A stretch of DNA of 64,000 nt from CAVVAL01 sp963742725 (GTDB lineage: Bacteria; Actinomycetota; Actinomycetes; Mycobacteriales; Cryptosporangiaceae): contig CAVUMX010000003.1 of NCBI GenBank assembly GCA_963742725.1, positions 2,232,001-2,296,000 of the forward strand, given 5' to 3'. The notes under the pieces were generated by a model, which was not told the origin of the DNA, did not search any database, and was given only the letters and a program-made list of their open reading frames with translations. A program made the translations under genes and the position numbers. Positions 20,734 through 28,539 of this stretch are shown here, one piece after another (the first letter of the stretch is position 1; every line of letters begins with the position of its first letter).

Positions 20734-21419
20734 GGCAGCTCCCCGACCGGCACGAACTGGAACCGATCGCCCGGGCGGTAGGGGACGTGCGGGCGCCGTG
20801 CCGCGTCGACGAACCGCAGCGGCGTCCGGCCGATGAGCCGCCAGCCGCCGGGCGACCGCACGGGGTAGATGACGGCCTGCGCACCGGCGAGGGCGACCGA
20901 ACCGGCCGGGACGGCGGTCCGGGGCGTGGGGCAGCGCCGCACCGGCGCCGGGAACGGCGAATCCGCAGAAGAAAGCATCGGCGCACCGGCCGGCGCACCG
21001 AGGAATCGCACCACCCATTCCGCACCGGCGTGTTGCCGCACGACCTCGCCGGCGGTGAGTCCGAGCTGGTCGGCGACGTCCGGGAGGTCCGGCCCGTCCT
21101 CGCCGCCGTAGCGGACGGGAATCTCGAACCGCCGCGGCGCCGCGCGCGCTCCGTCATGGAGCCCTGCCGCCAGCGCAAGCACCGAGGAGGCCACCGCGGC
21201 GTGGTCGGTCCGTCCACAGTCGAACTCGACGAGCAGGCTGTCGTACGTCGCGACGAGGTCCACCGACGCATCGGACGCTTCGAGCGCGTCGGCGAGCCAC
21301 TGCACGGTCCGCCACCGCTGCTCGCGGCTCCCCCGCACCGCCCGGACGAGCACCGCCGAGTCGCCGCACGCCACGATGTCGAGCCCGCCGGCCGGCGGCC
21401 CAGCGGCCGGGGCCGTCAC
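20730..21419 (-). CDS. pxpB: 5-oxoprolinase subunit B (PxpB)
   Basis: This 229-residue protein belongs to the KipI/allophanate-hydrolase-subunit-1-like family: ACGDSAVLVRAVRG at the start, VATYDSLLVEFD, then FEIPVRYGGEDGPDLPDVA and a C-terminal cyclophilin-like part with SPGGWRLIGRTPL. The upstream-open frame is longer, but the GTG at 21419 overlaps the pxpA stop (GTGA) and matches the family start. It forms the ATPase-related half of the PxpBC complex. Confidence 0.92.
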   Translation of the reverse strand: MTAPAAGPPAGGLDIVACGDSAVLVRAVRGSREQRWRTVQWLADALEASDASVDLVATYDSLLVEFDCGRTDHAAVASSVLALAAGLHDGARAAPRRFEIPVRYGGEDGPDLPDVADQLGLTAGEVVRQHAGAEWVVRFLGAPAGAPMLSSADSPFPAPVRRCPTPRTAVPAGSVALAGAQAVIYPVRSPGGWRLIGRTPLRFVDAARRPHVPYRPGDRFQFVPVGELP

Positions 21420-22207
21420 GTCAGGCTCCGGGCGGCCAGGACCCGGTCCAGTGGCGTGACCACGACCCCGGCCGTCTCCAGCGCGGCACGGACCGCCCGC
21501 GCGATCGCGACCGCGCCGGGGGTGTCGCCGTGCAGCAGGACGGTGTCGCACCGGACGGGCAGATCGGTGCCGACGACCGTCCGGACCTGGCCCTCGACCA
21601 CCATCCGGACGACGCGCGCGGCGACCTCGTCCGGGTCGTCGATCACGGCGCCCGGCTGGCCGCGCCGCACGAGCGTGCCGTCGGCGGCGTACGCGCGGTC
21701 GGCCAGCCCGAGGATCGCCACGGCCAGCCCGGCGCCGCGCGACGCCTCGGCGAGGACGCCGTCCTGGGTGACCATGACGAGGTCCGGGTCGAACGCGGCG
21801 ACAGCGCCGGCCAGCGCCTCCGCGTAGCCCCGGTCGGACATGGCGAGGTTGCCGAAGCGCCCGTGCGGCGTGACGTGCCGGAGCCGGACGCCGTGCGCCG
21901 TGGCGAACGCGGCGAGGGCGCCCAGCTGGTACAGCACGTCGGTGCGGACCTCGTGCGCGGTGAGGTCCATCGTGCGCCGGCCGAAGCCGACCAGGTCCGG
22001 GAAGCCCGGGTGGGCTCCGACGGCGATGCCACGGCTGGCGCAGGCGGCCACGGTCGCGTCCATGACGCGCGGGTCGCCGGCGTGGAAACCGCAGGCCACG
22101 TTCGCGGACGTGACGACGTCGAGCAGCGCCGCGTCGTCGCCCATCCGGTACGCGCCGTAGCTCTCCCCCAGGTCCGCGACGAGATCCACCGCCGGAGCCA
22201 TCCGCAT
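21416..22207 (-). CDS. pxpA: 5-oxoprolinase subunit A (PxpA, LamB/YcsF family)
   Basis: This 263-residue LamB/YcsF protein has VDLVADLGESYGAYRMGDD (DLNADLGE is usual), SANVACGFHAGDP, GAHPGFPDLVGFGRR and RLRHVTPHGRFGNLA, containing the metal and substrate residues of the family. It acts with PxpBC on 5-oxoproline. A GTG one codon upstream is an equal start option because TGA of the aminotransferase overlaps here (GTGATG). Confidence 0.93.
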   Translation of the reverse strand: MRMAPAVDLVADLGESYGAYRMGDDAALLDVVTSANVACGFHAGDPRVMDATVAACASRGIAVGAHPGFPDLVGFGRRTMDLTAHEVRTDVLYQLGALAAFATAHGVRLRHVTPHGRFGNLAMSDRGYAEALAGAVAAFDPDLVMVTQDGVLAEASRGAGLAVAILGLADRAYAADGTLVRRGQPGAVIDDPDEVAARVVRMVVEGQVRTVVGTDLPVRCDTVLLHGDTPGAVAIARAVRAALETAGVVVTPLDRVLAARSLT

Positions 22208-23364
22208 CACCCCGAGGTCGCGTCGATCAGGCGACGGATCTCGGTGATGCCGCGCCGGACCCGCTCGGGCGTCTCGGCGCCCACGGAGATGCGGATGTGC
22301 CGGTCGCAGGACTCCCCGTACGCGATGCCCGGTACGACACACACGCCGCTCTCCTTGAGGAGCCGCGTCGCGAACTCGTCCGAGCCGAGCGTCGAGGACC
22401 CGAGCGAGGCGAACAGGTAGAACGTCGCCGTGCCGGGCAGCGTCTCGATCCCGGCCTCGGCGAGCCAGCCCGCCGCGTCGTTGCGCGCCGACACCGCCCG
22501 CTGGATCTGCGGCCGGGTCCGTTCGATCAGCTCGTCGAAGTTCTCGGCGAGGTAGTAGGACAGGATCGTCGGCGCGCACGTGACGAGGTGCTGGTTGACC
22601 TTGAGGATCTGGTCCACGAGCTGCCGGTGCGCGATGACGTACCCGATCCGCCAGCCGGAGATGCCGTAGTTCTTCGACATCGAGTTGACCGTGATCGTGT
22701 GGTGCTTCTCGGGGTCGGCGGCGCCGCACGTGACGAACTCGGTGCCGGGCGGCACGAACTCGTTGTACGCCTCGTCCACCAGCAGCATCGCTCCGTTGGA
22801 CTCCGCCAGCTCGTGGAGGTGGGCCAGTTCCTCGGCCGTGTACACCCGTCCGGTGGGATTGTTGGGGTTGTTGACGATGATGACCCGGGTGCGGGGCGTG
22901 ACGTAGGCGCCCAGGTCGGCGACCGCCACGTCGTGCGGGACCATCACGGGCGTGCCCCGGCACAGGCGCACCTGCGCCGGGTAGCTGAGCCAGAACGGTT
23001 CCGGGATCAGCACCTCGTCGCCCGGCTCGACGACGGCCAGCAGCGCCATGAAGATCGCGGCCTTCGACCCGGCCGTGATCAGCAGTTCCTGGTCGGGGTC
23101 GACGGGCAGCCCGAACTGGTCCTCGTAGTACTTCGCCAGCCGGCGCCGCAGCTCCGGCAGGCCCCGGGAGTGCGAGTAGTGGTGCAGCGTGTCCGGGTCG
23201 AAGCCGGTGAAGTCCGGCGCCGGCACGTCGAAGAACGCCTCGCCGAGCGACAGCGTCACGATGTCGTGCCCGGTGGCCTTCAGCTCGTAGACGATGTTGT
23301 TGTACCTGATGGAGATGGCCTGTTCGAGCTCCTCCATCAGGGCGCTCGGTCTGAAGGGCGCCAT
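22207..23364 (-). CDS. PLP-dependent class I/II aminotransferase of the island
   Basis: This 385-residue fold-type-I aminotransferase has FRPSALMEELEQAIS at the N terminus, ITAGSKAAIF, IIVNNPNNPTGRVYT, LLVDEAYNEF, the Schiff-base lysine in VNSMSKNYGISGWRIGY and the carboxylate-binding Arg in DRHIRISVG. It looks like the aspartate-aminotransferase I-gamma group rather than the class-III ornithine aminotransferases. Between proA and pxpA it could aminate glutamate-5-semialdehyde or another aldehyde/keto intermediate. The start overlaps the proA stop (TGATG). The substrate is inferred from context only. Confidence 0.9.
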   Translation of the reverse strand: MAPFRPSALMEELEQAISIRYNNIVYELKATGHDIVTLSLGEAFFDVPAPDFTGFDPDTLHHYSHSRGLPELRRRLAKYYEDQFGLPVDPDQELLITAGSKAAIFMALLAVVEPGDEVLIPEPFWLSYPAQVRLCRGTPVMVPHDVAVADLGAYVTPRTRVIIVNNPNNPTGRVYTAEELAHLHELAESNGAMLLVDEAYNEFVPPGTEFVTCGAADPEKHHTITVNSMSKNYGISGWRIGYVIAHRQLVDQILKVNQHLVTCAPTILSYYLAENFDELIERTRPQIQRAVSARNDAAGWLAEAGIETLPGTATFYLFASLGSSTLGSDEFATRLLKESGVCVVPGIAYGESCDRHIRISVGAETPERVRRGITEIRRLIDATSG

Positions 23365-24617
23365 CAGACCACGACCCGCGTCTGGCCGGTGCCCCACACG
23401 ACGTTCTTCACCGTAGTCAGCGCCGCCAGGCCCATCGGGCCGCGGACGTGCAGCTTCTGGGTGGACACGCCGATCTCGACGCCGTAGCCGAACTCGCCGC
23501 CGTCGGAGTAGCGCGGCGACGCGTTCACGAACACGCTGCCGGCGTCGACCTGGCGGGTGAACCGGCGGGCGGTGTCGATGTCGCGGGCCACGATCCCCTC
23601 CGCGTTGGCCGTGCCCCACCGGCGGATGTGCGCGATGGCCTCGTCGGCGTCGGCGACCACGCGCACGGCGAGGACGAGGTCCAGGTACTCGGTGGCCCAG
23701 TCCTCCTCGGTCGCCGCGAGGGCCTTCGGCCACGCCTCGCGCGTCGCGGCGTCGCCGCGGATCTCCACGCCTGCCGCCGCGAGGTCGTCCAGGACGGCCG
23801 GCAGCCAGTCGGCGGCCAGGTCCTGGTGGACGAGCAGCGTCTCGATCGCGTTGCACACGCTCGGGCGGGACGTCTTCGCGTTGACCGTGACGGCGGTGGC
23901 CATCTCCCGGTCGGCGGAGGCGTCGATGTAGAGGTGGCAGTTGCCGGCGCCGTCGATCACCGTCGGGACGGTGGCGTTCGCCTCGACGGACGCGATCAGC
24001 TCCGCGCCGCCGCGCGGTACCAGCAGGTCGACGTACCCCTTGGCGCGCATCAGTTCGAGGGCGGCGTCCCGGGACGGGTCGTCGATGAGCTGGGCGGCCG
24101 CCGCCGGGATCTCGGGGTGCTCGGCGATCGCGGCGTCGAGCGCGTCCATGATCGCCCGGTTGGTGGCCATGGCGATCGAGGACCCGCGCAGCACCGCGGC
24201 GTTGCCCGACTTCAGGCACAGCGCGGCGACCTCGGCCGTGACGTTCGGCCGGGCCTCGTAGATCACGGCGACCACGCCGAGCGGCTCGCGGACCTGCTCG
24301 ATCAGGATCCCGTTGGGACGGGTCCAGCCCTTCACGACCTGGCCCACCGGGTCGGGCAGGTCGACGATCGTCCGGATCGCCTTGGTCAGGCCGGCGACCC
24401 GGCGCTCGGTCATCGTCAGGCGGTCGACCAGCGTGGCCGAGACGCCGGCCTGCCGGGCCGCCTCGACGTCGTGGCCGTTGGCCTCGATGATCGCGTCCTG
24501 GTGCTTCTCGATGGCCGTGGCCATGTCCAGCAGCAGACGGTCCTTCTGTTCGGTCGTCAGCTGGGTGACGACGGCGGAGGCCTCGGCCGCGTCCTGGCAG
24601 ACCTTGGTGACGGTCAT
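23364..24617 (-). CDS. proA: Glutamate-5-semialdehyde dehydrogenase (gamma-glutamyl phosphate reductase)
   Basis: This 417-residue aldehyde-dehydrogenase-fold enzyme has the ProA signature EPLGVVAVIYEARPNVT, the catalytic Cys in SRPSVCNAIETLLVH, and VFVNASPRYSDGGEFGYGVE. It reduces gamma-glutamyl phosphate to glutamate-5-semialdehyde with NADPH. Wild-type motifs are kept, so it should be active. It is embedded in the NRPS operon, 2 bp after proB. It could be the only proline-pathway copy or a dedicated second copy; proC is not in the window. Confidence 0.95.
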   Translation of the reverse strand: MTVTKVCQDAAEASAVVTQLTTEQKDRLLLDMATAIEKHQDAIIEANGHDVEAARQAGVSATLVDRLTMTERRVAGLTKAIRTIVDLPDPVGQVVKGWTRPNGILIEQVREPLGVVAVIYEARPNVTAEVAALCLKSGNAAVLRGSSIAMATNRAIMDALDAAIAEHPEIPAAAAQLIDDPSRDAALELMRAKGYVDLLVPRGGAELIASVEANATVPTVIDGAGNCHLYIDASADREMATAVTVNAKTSRPSVCNAIETLLVHQDLAADWLPAVLDDLAAAGVEIRGDAATREAWPKALAATEEDWATEYLDLVLAVRVVADADEAIAHIRRWGTANAEGIVARDIDTARRFTRQVDAGSVFVNASPRYSDGGEFGYGVEIGVSTQKLHVRGPMGLAALTTVKNVVWGTGQTRVVV

Positions 24618-24619
24618 GG

Positions 24620-25678
24620 TCAGTCCTCCCTGATCCGTACGTAGTCGGAGCTGACGAGCAACGCCGTGCCGGGCTCGCACCCGAACTCGACCGCGTCGGC
24701 GGCGTAGCGGATGCTGCCGCGCGCGAGCAGCCGGGCGTCCGGACCGGTGATGTCCACGACGTCACCCGCGCCGAACCGGCCGCGTGCCGTGGTCACCTCG
24801 ACCCGGCGCAGCGGCTTGCGGTGCTCGATCGCGAGCAACCCGGCAGGAGCGCAGGTCACGGCGCCGCGCGGCGGGGTCCGGAACGCGCGCCACAGCCGGC
24901 CCGACTCGGGCGGGGTGCCCAGCACCGGACGTGGGGCGAACTCCGTCCCGACGTCGGCGCCCTCGTACGCGGCGATGAGCACCGCCGGGTCCGAGGTGTC
25001 GGCGATGACCGTGCGGACGCCCGAGTAGGTGGCGATCCAGCAGGCGGACAGCTTCATCAGCATGCCGCCGGTGCCGCCGTCGCCCGTGGTGTCGCCGGCG
25101 AGCGCCTCCACCTCCGGGGTCAGCACCGGCACCCGGCCGATCCGGCGGGCGTCGCCGAGCATCGGGTTGCTGTCGTAGAGGCCGGGCACGTTGGTCAGCA
25201 GCAACAGGAGCCCGGCCGCGAGGAAGCCGCTCAGCAGCGCGGCGAGTACGTCGTTGTTGCGGACGCCCAACGCGTCGTTCTCGTTGACGATCGGGACGAA
25301 GCCGAGCGCGCGCATCTCGTCGAACGTCGCGCGCACCCGGCCGCCGCTGGCGGGCTCGATCAGGTCGTGCGGCGTGAGCAGCACCTGCCCGGTCTCCAGC
25401 CCCCGCGCGGCGAACCGCTCCCGCAGGGCCGCGTAGAGGAGGCCCTGCCCCACCGCCGCGGCGACCTGCTGGGCCACCGTGCCCGACCCCGACAGGCCGT
25501 CGTGCCGGCGGCGACCGATGGCGATCGCGCCGGAGGTGACGACGACCGGCGCGAGGCCGGCCGCGATGCCGCGGCACACCGCCTCGCACAGCCGGTCGAC
25601 CTTGTCCGGGTCGAGCTGCCCGTCGGTGACGAGCGAGGTGGTCCCGATCTTGAGGACGACGCGTTGGTCGGCTCTCAC
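24620..25678 (-). CDS. proB: Glutamate 5-kinase with PUA domain
   Basis: This 352-residue protein has an amino-acid-kinase domain (RVVLKIGTTSLVTDGQLD, VVTSGAIAIGRRRHDG, VPIVNENDALGVRNND, GDGGTGGMLMKLSA) followed by a C-terminal PUA domain (RGRFGAGDVVDITGPDARL). It phosphorylates glutamate to labile gamma-glutamyl phosphate. The segment that is normally GTGGMxTKLxAA reads GTGGMLMKLSACW, slightly atypical. The GTG at 25678 overlaps the formyltransferase stop (GTGA). Confidence 0.93.
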   Translation of the reverse strand: MRADQRVVLKIGTTSLVTDGQLDPDKVDRLCEAVCRGIAAGLAPVVVTSGAIAIGRRRHDGLSGSGTVAQQVAAAVGQGLLYAALRERFAARGLETGQVLLTPHDLIEPASGGRVRATFDEMRALGFVPIVNENDALGVRNNDVLAALLSGFLAAGLLLLLTNVPGLYDSNPMLGDARRIGRVPVLTPEVEALAGDTTGDGGTGGMLMKLSACWIATYSGVRTVIADTSDPAVLIAAYEGADVGTEFAPRPVLGTPPESGRLWRAFRTPPRGAVTCAPAGLLAIEHRKPLRRVEVTTARGRFGAGDVVDITGPDARLLARGSIRYAADAVEFGCEPGTALLVSSDYVRIRED

Positions 25679-26595
25679 AACAGGTATCCGCCGTACTTGA
25701 CGAAGTAGTCCACCGCCCGCACCGGCGGCCCGCCGTCGACGGCGACCTGGAGCAGCACGATGCCCCGGTCGTCGCCGTGCTCGGGCACGCCCGTCGCGAT
25801 GACCACGCCGCCGTCGCCGGACTTCACGATCCGGCCCGGGGTGCCGCCATAGGCCCGGCTCGGCAGGGTCGCGGCCTTCACCCACAGCCGCTGCCCGTCG
25901 TGCTCGGTCCAGGCGTTGACGAACGGGTCGGACTGGCCGCGGATCAGGTTGTAGATCGCGGTGGTGCTCTCGCGCCAGTCGATGCGGGTGTCCTCGACGC
26001 CGATCCGGTGGTAGAACGACGCGCCCTGGCCGTCCTGCGGTTCGCCTCGGTGGCCCTGCTCGACCATTTCGAGTGCGCGCACCGTCGCCGGGACGTACTC
26101 GGCGACGACCTTGCCCAGCAGGTACCCGGCGGTGTCGTGCGGGCCGATCTTGACGACCGCGCGGGTGATCACCGGTCCGGTGTCCAGCTCCGCGTCCATG
26201 AAGTGGACGGTGACGCCGGTCGCGTCCTCGCCGTTGCGGATCACCCAGTTGACGGCGCCGAACCCGGAGTAGGACGGCAGCAGCGCGTCGTGCACGTTGA
26301 TCGCGCCCAGCTCCGGGATCGCGAGCATCTCCTCCGGCACCTTCGTGCGCCAGTTCGTGGACACGATCACCTGCGGCGCCAGCGCGCGCAGCTTCTCGTG
26401 CAGCTCGGGCTCGCGGGCGTTCGACGAGTACGACACGTCGAGGCCCAGCTCGGCCGCCAGCCGCTCGACGTCCGGCTCGCCGAGGCCGCTGAACTCGGCC
26501 CGGTGGGTCAGCACGTGCAGGATCTCGTGGCGCGGGGCGATGCCGCGGAGCACGGTGGCGCCGAGCTCGCCGTAGCCCATGAACAGGATCCTCAT
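25675..26595 (-). CDS. Formyltransferase (methionyl-tRNA formyltransferase-like) of the island
   Basis: This 306-residue protein has the N10-formyl-THF formyltransferase fold: MRILFMGYGELGATVLRG, the catalytic Asn and His in AINVHDALLP, the folate loop LPSYSGFGAVNW (LPxYxG), and the Asp in MDAELDTGP. It then has an Fmt-type C-terminal OB part. The substrate loop and the C-terminal part differ from true Fmt, so it is better compared with ArnA-type or small-molecule formyltransferases. In this operon an amine such as an ornithine side chain is a plausible acceptor. It overlaps argG and proB by 4 bp each. Confidence 0.9.
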   Translation of the reverse strand: MRILFMGYGELGATVLRGIAPRHEILHVLTHRAEFSGLGEPDVERLAAELGLDVSYSSNAREPELHEKLRALAPQVIVSTNWRTKVPEEMLAIPELGAINVHDALLPSYSGFGAVNWVIRNGEDATGVTVHFMDAELDTGPVITRAVVKIGPHDTAGYLLGKVVAEYVPATVRALEMVEQGHRGEPQDGQGASFYHRIGVEDTRIDWRESTTAIYNLIRGQSDPFVNAWTEHDGQRLWVKAATLPSRAYGGTPGRIVKSGDGGVVIATGVPEHGDDRGIVLLQVAVDGGPPVRAVDYFVKYGGYLL

Positions 26596-27779
26596 GCGCG
26601 ACGCCCCAGGCGGAAGCGGATCGTGTTGACGTTCATCCAGCCGGTGGAGTCGCGCTGGTCGAACACGCTGTCGGCCTCGAAAGTGGCGTACGCGGTGTCG
26701 TATCTGCTGTTCGGGGAAGTCCGGCCCGCCACCTGCACGTTTCCCTTGTGCAGCTCCAGGGTGACCTCGCCCGTCACGTCGCGCTGGCTGTAGTCGATGG
26801 CGGCCTGGAGCATCTCCCGCTCCGGCGCGAACCACAGGCCGTCGTAGACGTAGCGCGCGTACCGGGGCGCCAGTTCCTCCTTGAGCTGGCTGACCGGGCC
26901 GTCGAGCACGAGCGACTGCACGGCGCGGTGTGCGTGCCACAGCAGCGTGCCGGCGGGCGCCTCGGAGACCGTCCGGGTCTTCACGCCGTTGATGCGGTTC
27001 TCGACCATGTCGAGGCGCCCGACGCCGTGCCGCGCGCCGATGTCGGTCAGCGCGGTGATCAGCGCCGCCGGCGTCAGCTGCTCGCCGTTGACCGCGACCG
27101 GGTCGCCCTTCTCGAACGAGATCCGCAGGAGCTCCGGCTCGTCCGGCGTGTCGTTCACGTCGCGCACCCGCTGGCGCAGCCCGGCCGGCGGCGCCACGGC
27201 CGGGTCCTCCAGGACCTCGCCCTCGTAGCAGGTGTGCAGCAGGTTCGCGTCGATCGAGTACGGCCGCTCGCCGCTGCTCAGGTCCAGCTCGACGCCGTGC
27301 TTGGCGGCGTACTCCAGCAGGTCGGTACGGCCGCCGAACTCCCACTCGCGCCACGGCACGATGACCTTCAGCGCCGGGTTGAGCGCGGCGTACGCCAGCT
27401 CGAACCGGGCCTGGCAGTTGCCCTTGCCGGTGCAGCCGTGCGCGACCGCGTCGGCGCCCTCGGCCTCGGCGACCCGCACCTGGGCGGCCGCGATCAGCGG
27501 GCGGGCGATCGGCGAGCCGAGCAGGTACTGGCCCTCGTAGCGCGCGTCGGCGCGGTGCATCGGGAACACGAAGTCCCGGGCGAACTCCTCGCGCAGGTCG
27601 ACGATGTGGACGCTGTCGGCGCCGAACTTCCTCGCCCGCGCGCCGATCGCCTCCAGGTCCTCGTTCTGGCCGACGTCGGCGATGAACGCCGTCACGGGGC
27701 AGCCGTACGTCTCACGCAGCCACACCAGCGCGATCGACGTGTCCAGACCGCCGGAGTAGGCGAGCACGATCCGCTTCAT
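26592..27779 (-). CDS. argG: Argininosuccinate synthase (type) within the NRPS island
   Basis: This 395-residue protein has the full argininosuccinate-synthase pattern: P-loop AYSGGLDTS, GCTGKGNCQARFE for ATP/citrulline, EYAAKHGVELDLSSGERPYSIDANLL and GRTSPNSRYDTAY-type C terminus. The family adenylates the ureido oxygen of citrulline and joins aspartate. No argH, argF or argJ accompanies it, which speaks for a pathway-specific use, yet a housekeeping argG in an odd place cannot be excluded. It starts 4 bp after the dioxygenase stop and overlaps the formyltransferase by 4 bp. Confidence 0.93.
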   Translation of the reverse strand: MKRIVLAYSGGLDTSIALVWLRETYGCPVTAFIADVGQNEDLEAIGARARKFGADSVHIVDLREEFARDFVFPMHRADARYEGQYLLGSPIARPLIAAAQVRVAEAEGADAVAHGCTGKGNCQARFELAYAALNPALKVIVPWREWEFGGRTDLLEYAAKHGVELDLSSGERPYSIDANLLHTCYEGEVLEDPAVAPPAGLRQRVRDVNDTPDEPELLRISFEKGDPVAVNGEQLTPAALITALTDIGARHGVGRLDMVENRINGVKTRTVSEAPAGTLLWHAHRAVQSLVLDGPVSQLKEELAPRYARYVYDGLWFAPEREMLQAAIDYSQRDVTGEVTLELHKGNVQVAGRTSPNSRYDTAYATFEADSVFDQRDSTGWMNVNTIRFRLGRRA

Positions 27780-27783
27780 AGTC

Positions 27784-28539
27784 CTAGACCTCCTCGGGGA
27801 CGACGCCACGGAAGTAGCTCATCGTCGTGTGATCGACCGCCAGGTTCAGGTCCGATGTGGACGCGTACGACATGTTGATGATCTTGCGGCGCCCGTTCTT
27901 GACCGGGTACACGCGGTGCATCGTCGTGTTCGTCTTCATCAGGTAGAGATCGCCGGGGAACAGCTCCAGCGAGTAGATCGGCCTCGTCACGATCTGCCGG
28001 TTGACCTCGGGGTGCTGCTTGTCCCACCGGGTTCCGGGCACGCACTGCACGAACCCGCCGTCGCTGATCGGGGGCGTCTCCACCACCCACACCAGGGCGA
28101 ACGTGTAGTCGTCCCAGTGCCAGCCGTGCGTGTCGCCGTCCTTCTCCAGGCACGTGATGACGAACTGCTCGGGCTCCCAGGGGCACGGGTGCACCGGCTC
28201 GTTCGCGACCGCGGACATCCCCTGCAGCAGCGGCAGCGCGGAGTAGATCCGCGGGATCACGGTGCTGATCTCGGAGATGTCCTTCTGGCCGACGTTGCGC
28301 ATCCTGCGCGGCGAGTTGTCGGTCTGCTCGATCTCCAGGTCACGGCGGACGCCGGCGGCCTCGATGACGGCGTTGACCTCGGTCGCGATCGCGTCCTTCA
28401 CGGACGGCGGCACGAGGAAGCTGACCTTCGCGTGGCCGAGATAGGAGTACTGGCGGCGGGCCACCTCGACGGCCTGCGCCGAGATGTCGTTGTCCACGTG
28501 TCTCTTTAAGTCCTTCAGCAGGACGTCGATGTCAAGCAT
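27784..28539 (-). CDS. Fe(II)/2-oxoglutarate-dependent enzyme of the BesD/HalD type, with an HxD triad
   Basis: This 251-residue protein has a facial triad clearly visible as His141-Trp-Asp143 (THGWHWDDYTF) and His208 (TTMHRVYP), then an RRKIINMSYAS strand for 2-oxoglutarate. From memory, the amino-acid halogenase BesD uses His137, Gly139 and His204; the spacing of 67 residues between the two histidines is identical and the length similar. In halogenases Gly replaces the acidic ligand to make room for chloride. Here Asp is present, so hydroxylation is expected. The likely substrate is a free amino acid such as an ornithine, lysine or arginine type. The ATG overlaps the NRPS stop (TGATG). Confidence 0.85.
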   Translation of the reverse strand: MLDIDVLLKDLKRHVDNDISAQAVEVARRQYSYLGHAKVSFLVPPSVKDAIATEVNAVIEAAGVRRDLEIEQTDNSPRRMRNVGQKDISEISTVIPRIYSALPLLQGMSAVANEPVHPCPWEPEQFVITCLEKDGDTHGWHWDDYTFALVWVVETPPISDGGFVQCVPGTRWDKQHPEVNRQIVTRPIYSLELFPGDLYLMKTNTTMHRVYPVKNGRRKIINMSYASTSDLNLAVDHTTMSYFRGVVPEEV

